DNA of 64,000 nucleotides. Origin: Calocera cornea HHB12733 (Eukaryota > Basidiomycota > Dacrymycetes > Dacrymycetales > Dacrymycetaceae). A program made the translations under genes and the position numbers. Shown here in pieces: positions 10,307 through 20,679 of the stretch; the first letter of the stretch is position 1; each line of letters opens with the position of its first letter. The notes beneath the pieces were generated by a model, which was not told where the DNA came from, made no database searches, and worked only from the letters and a program-made list of their open reading frames with translations. The DNA is taken from NCBI GenBank assembly GCA_001632435.1, contig KV423914.1:73776-137775 (forward strand). Reading direction: 5' to 3'.

Positions 10307-11434
10307 ATGCCTGATAGAAATGTAGTTGTCTTCCTCGGTGGTAAGTTGATCCGTCGTACTATTGCGAAGAGACACTTCACGGTCTCGTAGGTACCAGCGG
10401 TATCGTAAATCGGCTTACCTCGAACCACTACGTCTGCTAAACCATTCGTCCGTCATGGCAGGGCCGTGAAGCAATCAAAGTATTGCTGGCAGCCCCTCAA
10501 CCGCGTCGACCATGGCACGTTATTCTCGGATCGCGAACGCCGAAAGGAGATTACTTTGGAAAGCAGTACTTGGATCGCCCTTCTAGCGCTGAAGGCGATC
10601 TTGTGGACTGCTTTCACCTGGACCTGTCGCGGTTCCAAAGTGTGCGCACGTTCGCTGCCCAGCTTGAGAAGTACGTCATCGGCCCCATCGAGACTCTTGT
10701 ACTCTGTGCGGGTATTATATGCATGAAGAAACGAACAACCGAAGATGGCTATGAGGAGACGATGCAAGTGAACGCACTCGCTGAGGCTCTATTACTCGAC
10801 CTTCTCTGGCCGAAGCTGTCCGCCCCAGGAAGAAAGAGCCGCATATTGTTCGTCTCATCAGCACTGCATCTCAGAGCGGCGAAGAGTATGAGCCTCAATA
10901 TATCGTATACGTGGGCGCTGATGTGTATCTTGACTAGAGAGACGCTTGACACCGTCTAACATCGACACATACCCAAAGCCGAACCGCTATAAGACCATGT
11001 CCGCTTACGCCGATTCCAAGCTCCTCTTGATGCATATATTCTATCTGGCCGAGATCCGCTCCCAATCCGATCCCAATACCAGGGGCTGCGAGGTTATTGC
11101 TCTCAGCCCCGGCTTTGTGCCATTCACGGGCCTCGTTCGGGAGTCAGGCTGTTTGGCCAATTGGGCATCAAAGTGGATCTTGCCCTGGTTGCCCTTCGCC
11201 AAGACGCCCCAGCAATCCGGCTCGTTCATCGCCCAGTTTATCACGGACGCGCCTCTTTATCCGGAAGCGGCTGTACACGATGAGCGGGCGCCCTTACTTC
11301 CGAAGTCAGGGACGTATGTCTCGATCTCGAAAGGCGAAATTCCCGCCGCCGAGGAATGTTACGACGAACATGTGCGGAACGCATGGCTAGAAGTGCTACG
11401 AGACAGAGGCTTGTGGCACGCAAGAATTGCGTGA
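10307..11434 (+). CDS. Short-chain dehydrogenase/reductase (SDR)
   Basis: NAD(P)-dependent oxidoreductase with a classical Rossmann fold; substrate unknown. The start ATG at 10307 reads MPDRNVVVFLGG. Introns at 10341-10390 (50 bp) and 10405-10461 (57 bp) must be removed to build the cofactor motif GGTSGIGRE. The second is needed because the unspliced frame reaches a stop at once. Then HLDLSRFQSV, TLVLCAGI (NAG-like motif), MQVNALAEALL, RILFVSSALHL with the catalytic Ser, and after a third intron near 10891-10942 MSAYADSKLLLMHIFYL. The last gives the YxxxK catalytic pair as Y-ADS-K. The tail reads VIALSPGFVPFTGL. About 320 residues after splicing. The C-terminal region (NWASKWILPWLPF AKTPQQSG) resembles fungal SDRs with a membrane-associated tail, but that is only a suggestion. 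Confidence 0.9.
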
Positions 11435-12061
11435 ATATTTGGGCCATGGTTCATTGCGCCATCGTGGAGGCACGGGGGACTCCTCAGACGACGTCCGGAT
11501 GAGGCCAGTATGGGACCTGATATGGCAAGTCCCGATTTGTGCTCAAATGCCTTGGTATTGCGCCGACTCCGCTGAGCTCCGGAGGTTAGCTCCGAAATCG
11601 GTCCTTCGTACGGGCATCTACTTGCCGTACGGGCTTTCACTACCTCTGTCCAAGTCAAGGGGCGTTTGTTCTTTCATGGTTATAAAACGTCTTGTGACAT
11701 GCTTCTCTGTGAACAGCAACACTGACCGTCCTGCTGTTGTATTTTGTAGATACAATAAATAGGGTTCTGCTGCCCCATTGAAACGGCGTCCCTCTCCGCT
11801 ACCTAAGGCCGTTAGGGCCGTGGAGTTGTGTTCCAGACCGTGTTATGCTAGTCGCGCTTCTGAGGATCTAATCTACGCCCAGTCGTGCTCTTCGGCAGCC
11901 GCTGACCCAAATTCAAGCTACATCTCAGCTGTATAACATTTTCCTAACGCGGGCGCCGCAAGCCCGAGTCTAAAAGTGCGTGTGTGAGCCAAGCTCGTGA
12001 TCACGCAAGCATTGCCAGAATCTGGGGTGGGATCTTATCTCGCACATGAGCCAAGCCTAAA

Positions 12062-12745
12062 GGAAAATTGATAAGATGAGTGGCGGCGGATATGTGGCAA
12101 AGCGAAGAAAGCCGAAACTCAAGTGGACCCTTCTTCCGCCTCTTTCCGCTCCATCGCTGTCGTTGCCCAGCCAGGAACCCATCTAATCAGATCAATATCT
12201 GGCTTCTATGAGACACCACGGACGAGTGCTCAGCTTCCGGGCCCAACAGGGCAGGATGTGGACCGACCCCTGTGGCGCGCACCGTGAGGCCCGTACCGTC
12301 GAGGAAGTCGGACGTTGCAAGCTGGAGTGGAACCATGCAGCTAAGTATACTCAGGCTGTACGTCGAACAGCTTTGGTAGTAGAGTCATGGTGACTTTCCC
12401 TCAGCTTGTGTTAAGAACTGGAGGACACTCGAGAACTCAACCAACATTCTTTACCCCTTCACACACAATACACCCTTGTCCACCCTGCAGGATCCCACCG
12501 TCGGACGACCCAGGGCCGGAAAAATTGATTAGATGGGTGGCGACCTAACTCACGAGCCGAGGCAATACATTCGAGATATACTTCCGAGATATTGTGAAAG
12601 CCGAAACTGCCCGTGCCCAGCCGCGAACCCTTGCTGCTGCTCCCCCAAAGTCTACCGGTTGTGCCTCGTGTCTATAGCGAGTGGGTCGGCCAAACCACAC
12701 CACCTGGCTTCTTGAGACAACATCACGCCTCTTCAGTGCTTATGC
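12062..12745. repeat. Two diverged direct copies of a 160-230 bp segment
   Basis: Copy A (about 12062-12235) and copy B (about 12519-12745) share ordered blocks. These are GGAAAA-TTGAT-AGATG-GTGGCG, GAAAGCCGAAACT (12107-12119 and 12596-12608), GCCCAGCC-GAACCC, and CTGGCTTCT-TGAGACA-CA followed by GTGCT. Spacing between blocks differs by tens of bases, so it is an old, decayed tandem duplication. No coding potential is shared. Extent of each copy is approximate. Confidence 0.6.
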
Positions 12746-12981
12746 CAACATGAATCTCCTTCGGGATTTCGGTTACACGCAATGGTCACACAATATCCCT
12801 CATGCTTGGATGAAATATTGGTCTCAACAACAAACGGCAGGTCGTGGGGCTAGGCCGCATGTATCCTGCCACACCACTATTCATGTGCTGCAAAACTTCC
12901 AGCTACCGAAAGCCGATGCCGCCTTGCCTCCGTCTGGTTGGGATTGACCAAGTCCAAGTTTACTAAACGGAATGGCTGGGC

Positions 12982-12988
12982 TTAAATA
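12982..12988 (+). promoter_or_regulatory. TATA-like box of the first ferric reductase gene
   Basis: TTAAATA, about 90 bp upstream of the start codon at 13076. Position and sequence fit a core promoter; weak evidence on its own. Confidence 0.4.
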
Positions 12989-13075
12989 CTGGCTGTGGGA
13001 CTTGTTGGGTCAACCTAAGCTGCATCCAATCGCCGCAGTCCAAAGTCAACGTTCCGACCCCGTATCCCCTGAAGC

Positions 13076-15526
13076 ATGTCCTCGCCGACCCGGACTGGCG
13101 GAGGCGGTACGCGTACGGGCAGCCGGGCAGCTTCTGAAACCGATACCATCATCTCGACGGCTACTTCAGCGATCGCCTCAGCCATCACCAGCGCGACTCG
13201 TAATGGTGGTCACAATGCAGCTTCCCAGACATCGAGCAGCGCCATTTCCAGTGCGACTTCAACGTCGAAGGGTGGAAATGCAAACAATAGCGGAGATAAC
13301 AACGCGCAGACCGTCTTACGAAATCTACAGCGATGGATGCTGACCAACTACCCGCTGTTCCAATGGTGGCTCATCGGCGCTATGGGTGGAGTACTCGTAC
13401 TGCTCTACATCTTGTCCCTGGCGCGTGGCTACGTTCGACGCCGAAAGTCCCAGTCGAGTGGAGCGGGAGACAACAATCCCGACCTGCAAGACGGAGAAAT
13501 TGTCGAAAGCGGCCGGGACGGTGTCCGCTCATATCGTAATGTGCCGGCCGCTGTTTCTACCGTCTGGAACAAGGTTCTCTATCGTTTCACCATCCCCACC
13601 AGTCTAGATCGAACTCAGCGAATGAACTTGGGAGAAGCTATCTTCTGCGTCGGCTACGTCGTGTCTTGCCTTATGTTTGGCTTCATCAACAGTACGTGTC
13701 TTGTTTCAATCGAACTCTCACATAACTAACACATTTCCAGACGAAGGCGGCCCAAATAGCTTCGCCAACCGCACTGGATGGCTTGCATATGCGCAAACTC
13801 CGTTTATTGTCGGCCTTGCTGGTAAGAACAACGTCATATCCTGTGAGTACTCTACCTTTCGTTGTTCGTTTGGTGCTGACCTTCGGCCTAAGTCGTTACG
13901 GGGATTGGACCTGAGAAGGTACGGGCAGGTGGTCAAAGCCTTGAATGAGATGCTCACCCTCGACCACAGCTTAATGTCCTTCATCGTACGGCAGGTCGAT
14001 CTGTCCTGATTTGTACGCTTTTGTGCTCGACTGAGTCCCGTTTGATTGTCCATTGACTACGGCGCTAGTATCGTTGGCGCACACCTTCGCTTGGGTCGAC
14101 CTCGGGTTGAGCGCTAAGCATGCGATCTACACGCCAGCCACGATTTGGGGGTGTGTTGCCCTCGTTTCGTTCTTCACCACGTGGCTATTATCTTTCCGGT
14201 TCATACGCAAGCTCTGTTATGAGTTCTTCTTGATAAGTCATATAAGTCTTATCTGGTAAGGATCTCCGTCAGTCGAGCACCAAAAACCCTGCTGAGCACT
14301 GTCTTTTCAATTAGCTTCTTCCTCGCCGGATGCATCCTCCACAAGAAGTCAGCTGCCTATTGGATATACCCGTCCTTCGCTCTGTGGGCTTCTGATAGGG
14401 TTGCGCGCTTGGTGAGGCTGGTTCTGCTCAATCGACTCTGGCTATCTGCAGTGCCTTCGTCGAGCAAGTCTTACACGCAGGCCACTGTGCAAGCATATTC
14501 AGATCAGACGGTGAAGATTACGATGCGACGCAAGATGGGTTGGCGGGCAGGTCAGCACTGCTATCTGGTCGTACCCGGTATCAGCCGGCTGCCATGGGAA
14601 GCACATCCATTCACCCTCGCCTCTGCACCAGCTCCAAGGAGCAGGAGAGCCGAGGGCCCCGATAGAAGCGAGAACGAACTCACCTTCCTTGTGCGCGCTC
14701 GAGACGGCTTTACGAAGCGCTTATTGGAGCACGCAAGCCACGGAGAAGGTGGTCAGGACAATGTCTTGGCCTTCGTCGATGGGCCCTATGGCATGCCTCC
14801 GGATTTGCTTGAGTACAGCACGGTTGTCCTTATCGGTGGTATGTGTATGAATGTGTCATGTCCCTGTATCTAGTCTAATGGGTAAACAGGCGGCAGTGGA
14901 ATTTCATACACGCTTTCCCAGCTGTCTCATATCGTCCAATACCACCCGATAAGAGCTTCTGCGGTGAAACGTGTCTGCTTTGTCTGGGTCATTCGGCAAC
15001 ACGCCCACATGTTATGGGTGGACGATCCCCTTGTGGACTTGCTAACTGTCATCCCCAGCGGCCTTGATGTGCAGATCAAAATCTTCGTCTCGAACACTGT
15101 GTCGATCTCGTCTACACTACCGGTTTTGACCGGTGAGTCCATGGAGAAATCGGATGACATGAAGGACATCTCGGCATCGTCCATCAAGAGCAGCCTTTCC
15201 TCGACTGAGATCAGCGGAATTACAAGCCCTGATAATCGCTTGCTCCGGTTTCCTCAAGTTCAGGTCCGGAATGGACGTCCGGATGTTCCGGCATTGATCA
15301 AGGAAGAAGTCGACATCTCCCATGGACCGGTCTCTGTCAATGGTAAGTGCAGCCAGATAGCTCCCATGGGATCGTGTGATTGAGATCCTATTTCATAGTT
15401 TGCGGGCCCAACTCACTTGCTAGAACCGTCAGAAGCACCCTCACCAGGAACGACATTACCAGTTGGGGCGGCACCTTGAGGGGTAGACCCGAGGTAGAGC
15501 TGCATGTAGAGCAGTTTGGATGGTAG
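13076..15526 (+). CDS. Ferric-chelate reductase (FRE/NOX family), paralogue 1
   Basis: Integral membrane flavocytochrome that reduces Fe(III) outside the cell with cytosolic NADPH. A Ser/Thr/Ala-rich extracytoplasmic leader follows the start. First membrane segment: WWLIGAMGGVLVLLYILSLA, then a basic loop. The ferric-reductase transmembrane domain includes NRTGWLAYAQTPFIVGLAGKNNVIS, then FVTGIGPEKLNVLHRTAGRSVLI with a haem-ligand-type His, HAIYTPATIWGCVALVSF, and the FFLISHISLI block with a further His. FAD-binding domain: GWRAGQHCYLVVPG and HPFTLASAP. NADPH domain: VVLIGG-GGSGISYTLSQL across an intron, and VCGPNSLARTVRSTL. It ends WGGTLRGRPEVELHVEQFGW at 15526. It has at least eight introns. 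One exon, 13893-13918, is only 26 nt, flanked by introns 13843-13892 and 13919-13969. Paralogue 2 lacks both of these introns. Confidence 0.93.
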
Positions 15527-15584
15527 CCGAAGCCGCCGCGGACTTCGCATTCGAGCCAAATAGAAGAGGGAATGACGGTCAAGA

Positions 15585-16163
15585 TCAATGAAATCGTGGA
15601 AGCTCACGCATGTGGGTGGTAAAGATAATGATGAAATTGTTACGTACCATTGGGCGTTGGATGGGAAGCGCCGGGTATCGGAGCATCCCGAACACGCAGG
15701 CCGCGCCCACCCGACGAACCGCAATGCAGCCATAAGGCACAATCTGCACCATCTCTGGCTCCAAGATACCTACAGGAGGAGATTCCCGAAACATGATTAG
15801 ATGGGTGGCGAGCGCTGACAGGATGAGAAGTCCGCAGATAATCGCGTGGAGCAAAGCGCCGGTTCTACGGTAGGTGACGCGAACCCTATCTCGGGGCTCT
15901 CTTGCAATCGTCCGCGACGTACATGCGCGATCGTCAGCGCTCCAGTGATGTCTTCTCCTCTGATTATTGTTCCTTGATGCGCCCCAGATGAATATCGCTC
16001 TTATCGTTGCTTCATTGCTTGCCTTTTGGGGCACCGGAATTTGTGGATGACTCAGGAGTGACAGGGAGGTTCTTGGCATCAGTGGTTCCTGCTTAGCCGA
16101 TGTTCGTTCCTGAGGTTTTGGGGCTTGAACGTCGTTATCTTCTAAGTCTTCCTGCTGCACCAT
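15585..16163 (-). CDS. Possible small membrane protein, unrecognised
   Basis: A 192-codon ORF on the strand opposite the two ferric reductases, ending 58 bp from the 3' end of the first. It has a hydrophilic N-terminal half rich in Gln/Pro/Ser and one strong hydrophobic segment (GALLHAIICGLLILSALATHLIMF). A second, weaker stretch is VGAACVFGML. I recognise no family. It may contain short introns, or be a decayed or spurious ORF. Support is limited to ORF length and the well-formed membrane segment. Confidence 0.35.
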   Translation of the reverse strand: MVQQEDLEDNDVQAPKPQERTSAKQEPLMPRTSLSLLSHPQIPVPQKASNEATIRAIFIWGASRNNNQRRRHHWSADDRACTSRTIAREPRDRVRVTYRRTGALLHAIICGLLILSALATHLIMFRESPPVGILEPEMVQIVPYGCIAVRRVGAACVFGMLRYPALPIQRPMVRNNFIIIFTTHMRELPRFH

Positions 16164-16284
16164 GGTACGCTAGTGGGCTGTCAGCATAGTGTGGCTGAAA
16201 ACGCAATGCCGTATCTGGTTGTCCTACATCTGTGAAGCGGGCCACAAGCAAGCAGCAATTTGAGCAAGGACAACACCATTTCTG

Positions 16285-16290
16285 TATAAA
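16285..16290 (+). promoter_or_regulatory. TATA box of the second ferric reductase gene
   Basis: TATAAA, 83 bp upstream of the start codon at 16373, a usual fungal distance. Confidence 0.5.
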
Positions 16291-16372
16291 GCTGGCGACA
16301 AAACATGCAGCATACTTCAGGCCAGGTCGATAGCCCGTTCAACAGGAGCTCAACACGGTTCACTCCCTCGAG

Positions 16373-18555
16373 ATGTCGTCCACGGCCTCTGCAACTGCAA
16401 CGTCCGGCCACACCGTGACCTCCGCCCTCGCCTCCGCCACCAAGTCCGCCGCCTCGAAAGCCACCACCAGTGCGGCCGCAGCGACGCAGAACGCCGCGAA
16501 GAACTTTCGCAACTGGCAGATCAAGTACTACCCGCTCCAGCTCTGGTGGTTTGTCGCCTCCCTCATCGGGTTCTGCATGCTGCTGTATGGCTGTGGACTC
16601 GTGCAGCGGTACTGGCGGTTGCACCAAGCCCGACCCACCCCTCAGGCTGGCGAAGCCGAGAAGGAAGGCGAGTTGGTGCAGGAAGGCAAGAACGGCGCTG
16701 CTTCCTGGAGGAACTTCTCAGCTGGAGTTGCGACGGTCTGGAAGGTCGTCTTGTATCGTACAACCCTGCCGATCAGCTGGGACCACCAGAAGCGGATGAA
16801 CGTCGCGGAGGTCTCCTTCTGCGGCGCTTACTTGCTCGCCTGCCTCACCTGGGCTTACGTTCTCAGTTAGTACCCACCTCTCTCAACATGAGTATGCCAC
16901 CATACTGACATACTGCGCTTGGCGCGCAGGCAACGGCCCAAGCGACTTTGCCAACCGCAATGCATGGCTCGCGCTCTCGCAGACGCCGCTCGTCGTGGGC
17001 CTCGCAGGGAAGAACAATGTCGTGTCCTTCCTCACCGGTGTCGGCCCGGAAAAGCTCAACATCCTGCACCGCTCGGCGGGTCGGACGCTGCTCATCCGTA
17101 CGCTCCTTCCTCTCCACTGCTCTATCTCTGTCTTCAAGGACTTACGTGCGGTGGGAGCAGTGGCATGCACACATGCGTTCGGGCGGTACCAGATCGGGCT
17201 CAACGGCGCGCACGCGATCTACCAGCCCATCATGATCTGGGGCACGGTCGCCCTGACCTCATTCGCGCTCACGACGCTGCTGGGCGTGCGCTGGTTCAGA
17301 GCCAAGCACTACGAGCTCTTCTTGTGCAGCCATATCGTGCTGATCTTGTGCGTCCCCTTCCCCTTCACACCACAGAGACCGGCAGTCGCTGATTGGAATG
17401 TACGTGTGCGTGCGGGGCAGCTTCTTCCTCCTAGGAGCATACTACCACAAGCCCTCGAACTACTACTGGATCTACCCGGCCTTCGCGCTCTGGGCCGCCG
17501 ACCGGCTGGCGCGCCTCCTCCGCGTGCTGATCATCAACCTTCCCTCCCTCGTCTCCCCCTCCAGCACAGGCCGAGCGGACGTGCAAGCGCTGTCGGACTG
17601 CACTCTGAGGGTGAGTGTGCAGAGGAGAGTGCACTGGAAGCCGGGGCAGCACGCGTACCTCGTCCTCCCCTCCGTGAGCGCGCTGCCCTGGGAAGCGCAC
17701 CCGTTCACGATCGCCTCCCTCCCCTCCGCCTCCCGCGGTCGCCCCAGCGAGCTCGTATTCCTCATCCGCGCAAGGGACGGCTTCACCCGCCGGCTCATGT
17801 CCCGTGCGTTGCGGCAGGGCGGTACATGCACCGTCCCTGCCCTCCTGGATGGGGCGTACGGCGCCCCGCCCAGCCTTAGCACCTGCGAGACAGTTGTGCT
17901 CGTAGCAGGGGGCAGCGGGGTGAGCTACGCCCTGCCGCTGTTTGCTGCTGCTCTGGGGGGGAAGAGGGGGCTGACCAGGAGCGTGCTGTTCGTTTGGATT
18001 GTGAGGCGGGAGATGCACCTCGGGTGGATTGCGGCGGAGCTGCAGGCGCTGTTGGGGGCTGTCCCGGAGGGCGTGGACGTGCAGGTACGGCTGTACGTCA
18101 CGCACAGCGGGTTGGGGGACATCTCTGCCCTCCCAGCGGACGAGCAGGAGAAAGTCCCGAGCCCAACACGCACGGGCAGCTTCGCGACTATCAAGAGCTC
18201 CTACTCTGGCACAGCCGGCGGCGTGGACTCGAGCTCGCGCGGCGAAGAAGTGGCCGTGGCAGCGCTGCTCGGGCTGCCGCAGGTGACGCTTGCGGAAGGG
18301 AGGCCGGATGTGCACGTGCTGCTCAAAGACGCGGTCCAGGGCGCCTCGGGGCCTGTCTCTGTTGGTGGTGCGTGCCCCTTCTTCACTAACAGGAAAGGAG
18401 AGGTACTGACAGCGGTTGGTGGATCAGTGTGCGGCCCGGCGGGGCTGTCGAACGCCGTGCGCGGCGTTCTTGCGCAGGGGGACGTCATCAGCTGGGGCGG
18501 GGCACTGCGGGGGGCGCCTGTGGTTGAGCTGCATGTCGAGACGTTCGGGTGGTAG
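16373..18555 (+). CDS. Ferric-chelate reductase (FRE/NOX family), paralogue 2
   Basis: Second member of a head-to-tail pair, with the same architecture as the gene at 13076. A short Ser/Thr/Ala leader (MSSTASATATSGHTVTS) is followed by the first membrane segment WWFVASLIGFCMLLYGCGLV. The FRE transmembrane domain (NRNAWLALSQTPLVVGLAGKNNVVSFLTGVG and LNILHRSAGRTLLI with a haem-ligand-type His) is here one uninterrupted exon. Then NGAHAIYQPIMIWG and HYELFLCSHIVLI. FAD domain: HWKPGQHAYLVLPS and HPFTIASLP. NADPH domain: ETVVLVAGGSGVSYALPLF and, after an intron near 18370-18427, VCGPAGLSNAVRGVL. It ends WGGALRGAPVVELHVETFGW. A stop-free stretch of over 1 kb from 17398 shows fewer introns than paralogue 1. 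Tandem duplication is inferred from order and similarity. Confidence 0.94.
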
Positions 18556-19129
18556 GCTGCTGGGTCATTGTCAGAGGCTAGACTGGGTGTTACATTATGG
18601 CAGAGGACAGGGACGATACAGTAGAGGCGGTGAGAGAACCAGAGGTGACCCTCGAATGCACCGCAAACGTCATCTCTCTTCTCCGCGGGGTTGTGCAGGG
18701 GACCGAGCGCTCTCACGTAAGCACCGTAAGCAGCTCGGAAAGCCCCGTTTCCAATCGGGGAGAACCGTCGCCCTCCTCCTCAGTTTTCTCAGTTTTCCTT
18801 CGACGGCGAGACGGCGCGCAAGTTTGACCCGCGGGGTTGCGGCGTTGGACTTAGTCATGGCCACGTGCGACGGCGCCTGATGAGGTCACCGACCCGCTCC
18901 GCCTGCGGGACCCGACGGGATGCAGGCAGAGCCACCGGAGTGCTTTTGCGGGCCACTCGTCCTCCTCGGTGCGCTGGTCCTCATTCTCCACCTATTACAG
19001 CACGGCTCTCTCTTGCGAACGGCAGCGACTATATCAGGTCCGTGGCGTGCTCGACGAGGGACTGCACTTATCCCCCACATCCCCTCCTCCTCCTTCCCTC
19101 CTCCGAGGTGACCCCCCGCCACCACCACA
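18556..19129. other. Intergenic region upstream of RCF2
   Basis: 574 bp containing the 3' UTR of the second ferric reductase and the RCF2 promoter. A TATAT core lies at 19030-19034, about 100 bp before the RCF2 start. No gene seen. Confidence 0.5.
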
Positions 19130-20066
19130 ATGAAGGTGCGTGATCCACCCCACAAACCTCCTACCAGCAGCCTCTGACCGCATCCCAGATCCTAACAAAA
19201 GAAGAAGCGGACGCGCACTACCGGACGACGCTCGAGGGCGGTCTGAAGGGGTTCAGCGTCGGGCTGGCCGCCTCGCTCGGCATGGCCTACTTCCTCAACG
19301 CGCGCTGGCCGTACTTCCGCCAGCTGCCCCTCCAGCTCAAGGCTTTCTCAATCGTCATCGTCACCGTGCCCGCGGCCGTCATCCAGGCCGAGCACCAGAG
19401 CGACGCGTTCCAGCGCGCGCAGTGGGAGGGCGCGGGAAAGCTCGAGCTGGACGACGAGGAGCAGCGCCAGCTCGCCCGGTGGGAGAACCTCTCCCTGCCG
19501 GAGAAGGCCTACGACTACGCGAGCAGGCACCAGATGGGCATGGTCGTCGGCGGGTGGGGCCTGGGCATGCTCGGTGCAGGGGGCTACATCATGCGCGACA
19601 AGTACATGACCTTCCCGCAAAAGGTTCGTCTTTCCACCACCCCGTCAACATCCTTTCGTCCCTAACCATATCCCGCTTTGTAGCTCGTCCAGGTCCGGAT
19701 GTGGGCCCAGGGGATCACAGTCCTCTCCATCGTCGCCACCGCAATGGTCTTCTCGACCAAGCCGCGCGAGCGGCAAGTCGACCATTCCTGGCGTGATATC
19801 GTGCGCCCCCTCTCCCTGCTTCCCACACTACCACATACTGATATTCCCTCCCTTTCCAGCTCGCAGAGGAAGCCCGCATCGAGGCGATCCGCAAGCAGGC
19901 AATCGCCGACCATCAGGCTGCGGAAGTGCCGACAGAGAAGAAGGTGACCATGTCCGCCCCGCTGGAGAAGTCTGTCGTGGCCAGCGCGCCGTTTGAGCCG
20001 CGCGTGAGCGTGAGCGATGTGCTCAGGACGAGACTGGCGGTCTCCAACCCGTTCAGGAAGGATTAA
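19130..20066 (+). CDS. RCF2: Respiratory supercomplex factor 2 (HIG1-domain protein)
   Basis: Mitochondrial inner-membrane protein that associates with cytochrome c oxidase and the III-IV supercomplex. The first coding exon holds only ATG AAG (19130-19135). After the intron starting at 19136 the protein continues ILTKEEADAHYRTTLEGGLKG, giving the MKILT N-terminus known for the family. Hydrophobic segment: FSVGLAASLGMAYFL, then KAFSIVIVTVPAAVIQAEHQ. The HIG1 domain lies in the second half: LPEKAYDYASRHQMGMVVGGWGLGMLGAGGYIMRDKYMTFPQK, then across an intron near 19624-19683 LVQVRMWAQGITVLSIVATAMVF. A third intron at about 19799-19858 joins HSWRDI to LAEEARIEAIRKQ. It ends VSNPFRKD. About 240 residues, as expected. 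Confidence 0.92.
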
Positions 20067-20679
20067 ATCACATCGTATCGGACCGTCACCTTGTACGCTC
20101 ACAGGTTCTCGCTTGCATTCCCATTTTGCTCGCACTTCCCCCGCATTTCATTTTTTTCCACTCGCACCAAAGATGATGTACTCTTCTCTGCCTCTTGCAA
20201 TGCAACCAATCTATATTCACGTTAGCACAACTCGAGCTCGCCGTGCTTCCCTGTGAAATAACCGCGTGTTGCGTGTGTCATTATTCACCACATTAGCCAT
20301 CCCGTACACGACCGCTATACCACCGATAATTTCAACTATCCGAGGAGGCAAGAGAAACAGAGGAGAGAGCTAAACAAGGAGAGGAGGGAGAGGGAGAGAA
20401 CGGAGGCATCCGAGTGGCCAGAAACAAGCAAGAATAAAACAAGGGTCGATCCTATCAGACTCTTCCGCTTCCGGGGTTTACTCTCTGGCCGTCCAGCTGG
20501 GATCGGGATAACATATACAATACTGAGCGTTGGGGGATCGATAGGACGCAGGTCGAAGACTTCGTAAGGAGGGTGGATCGCAAGAAAGCCAAGGGATACG
20601 GTATATTACGTTTCCGACATGGAAGGTAGGCAGTGTCGTAGATTTGAAGCAAGAAGCAATTAACAAAGACGCTGCAGCA
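20067..20679. other. Convergent 3' intergenic region
   Basis: 613 bp between the RCF2 stop and the stop of the opposing gene. It contains a purine-rich run at about 20340-20410 on the plus strand. No gene or clear terminator is visible. Confidence 0.45.

Larger units (their letters stand above)
11435..13075. other. Intergenic region upstream of the first ferric reductase gene
   Basis: A 1.64 kb stretch between the dehydrogenase and the ferric reductase. ORFs here are short and lack domain signatures. It contains two diverged copies of a segment (listed separately), a TGATAAG GATA-type site at about 12069, and a TATA-like box just upstream of the reductase start. I see no credible gene. Confidence 0.55.

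Noticed and set aside
12062..12560. Minus-strand ATHLI-like peptides in both upstream repeat copies, matching ATHLIMF of the ORF at 15585-16163
   Set aside because: Similarity stops within about 7 residues on either side, so it does not show that the copies are pseudogenes of that ORF; reported only as shared DNA.
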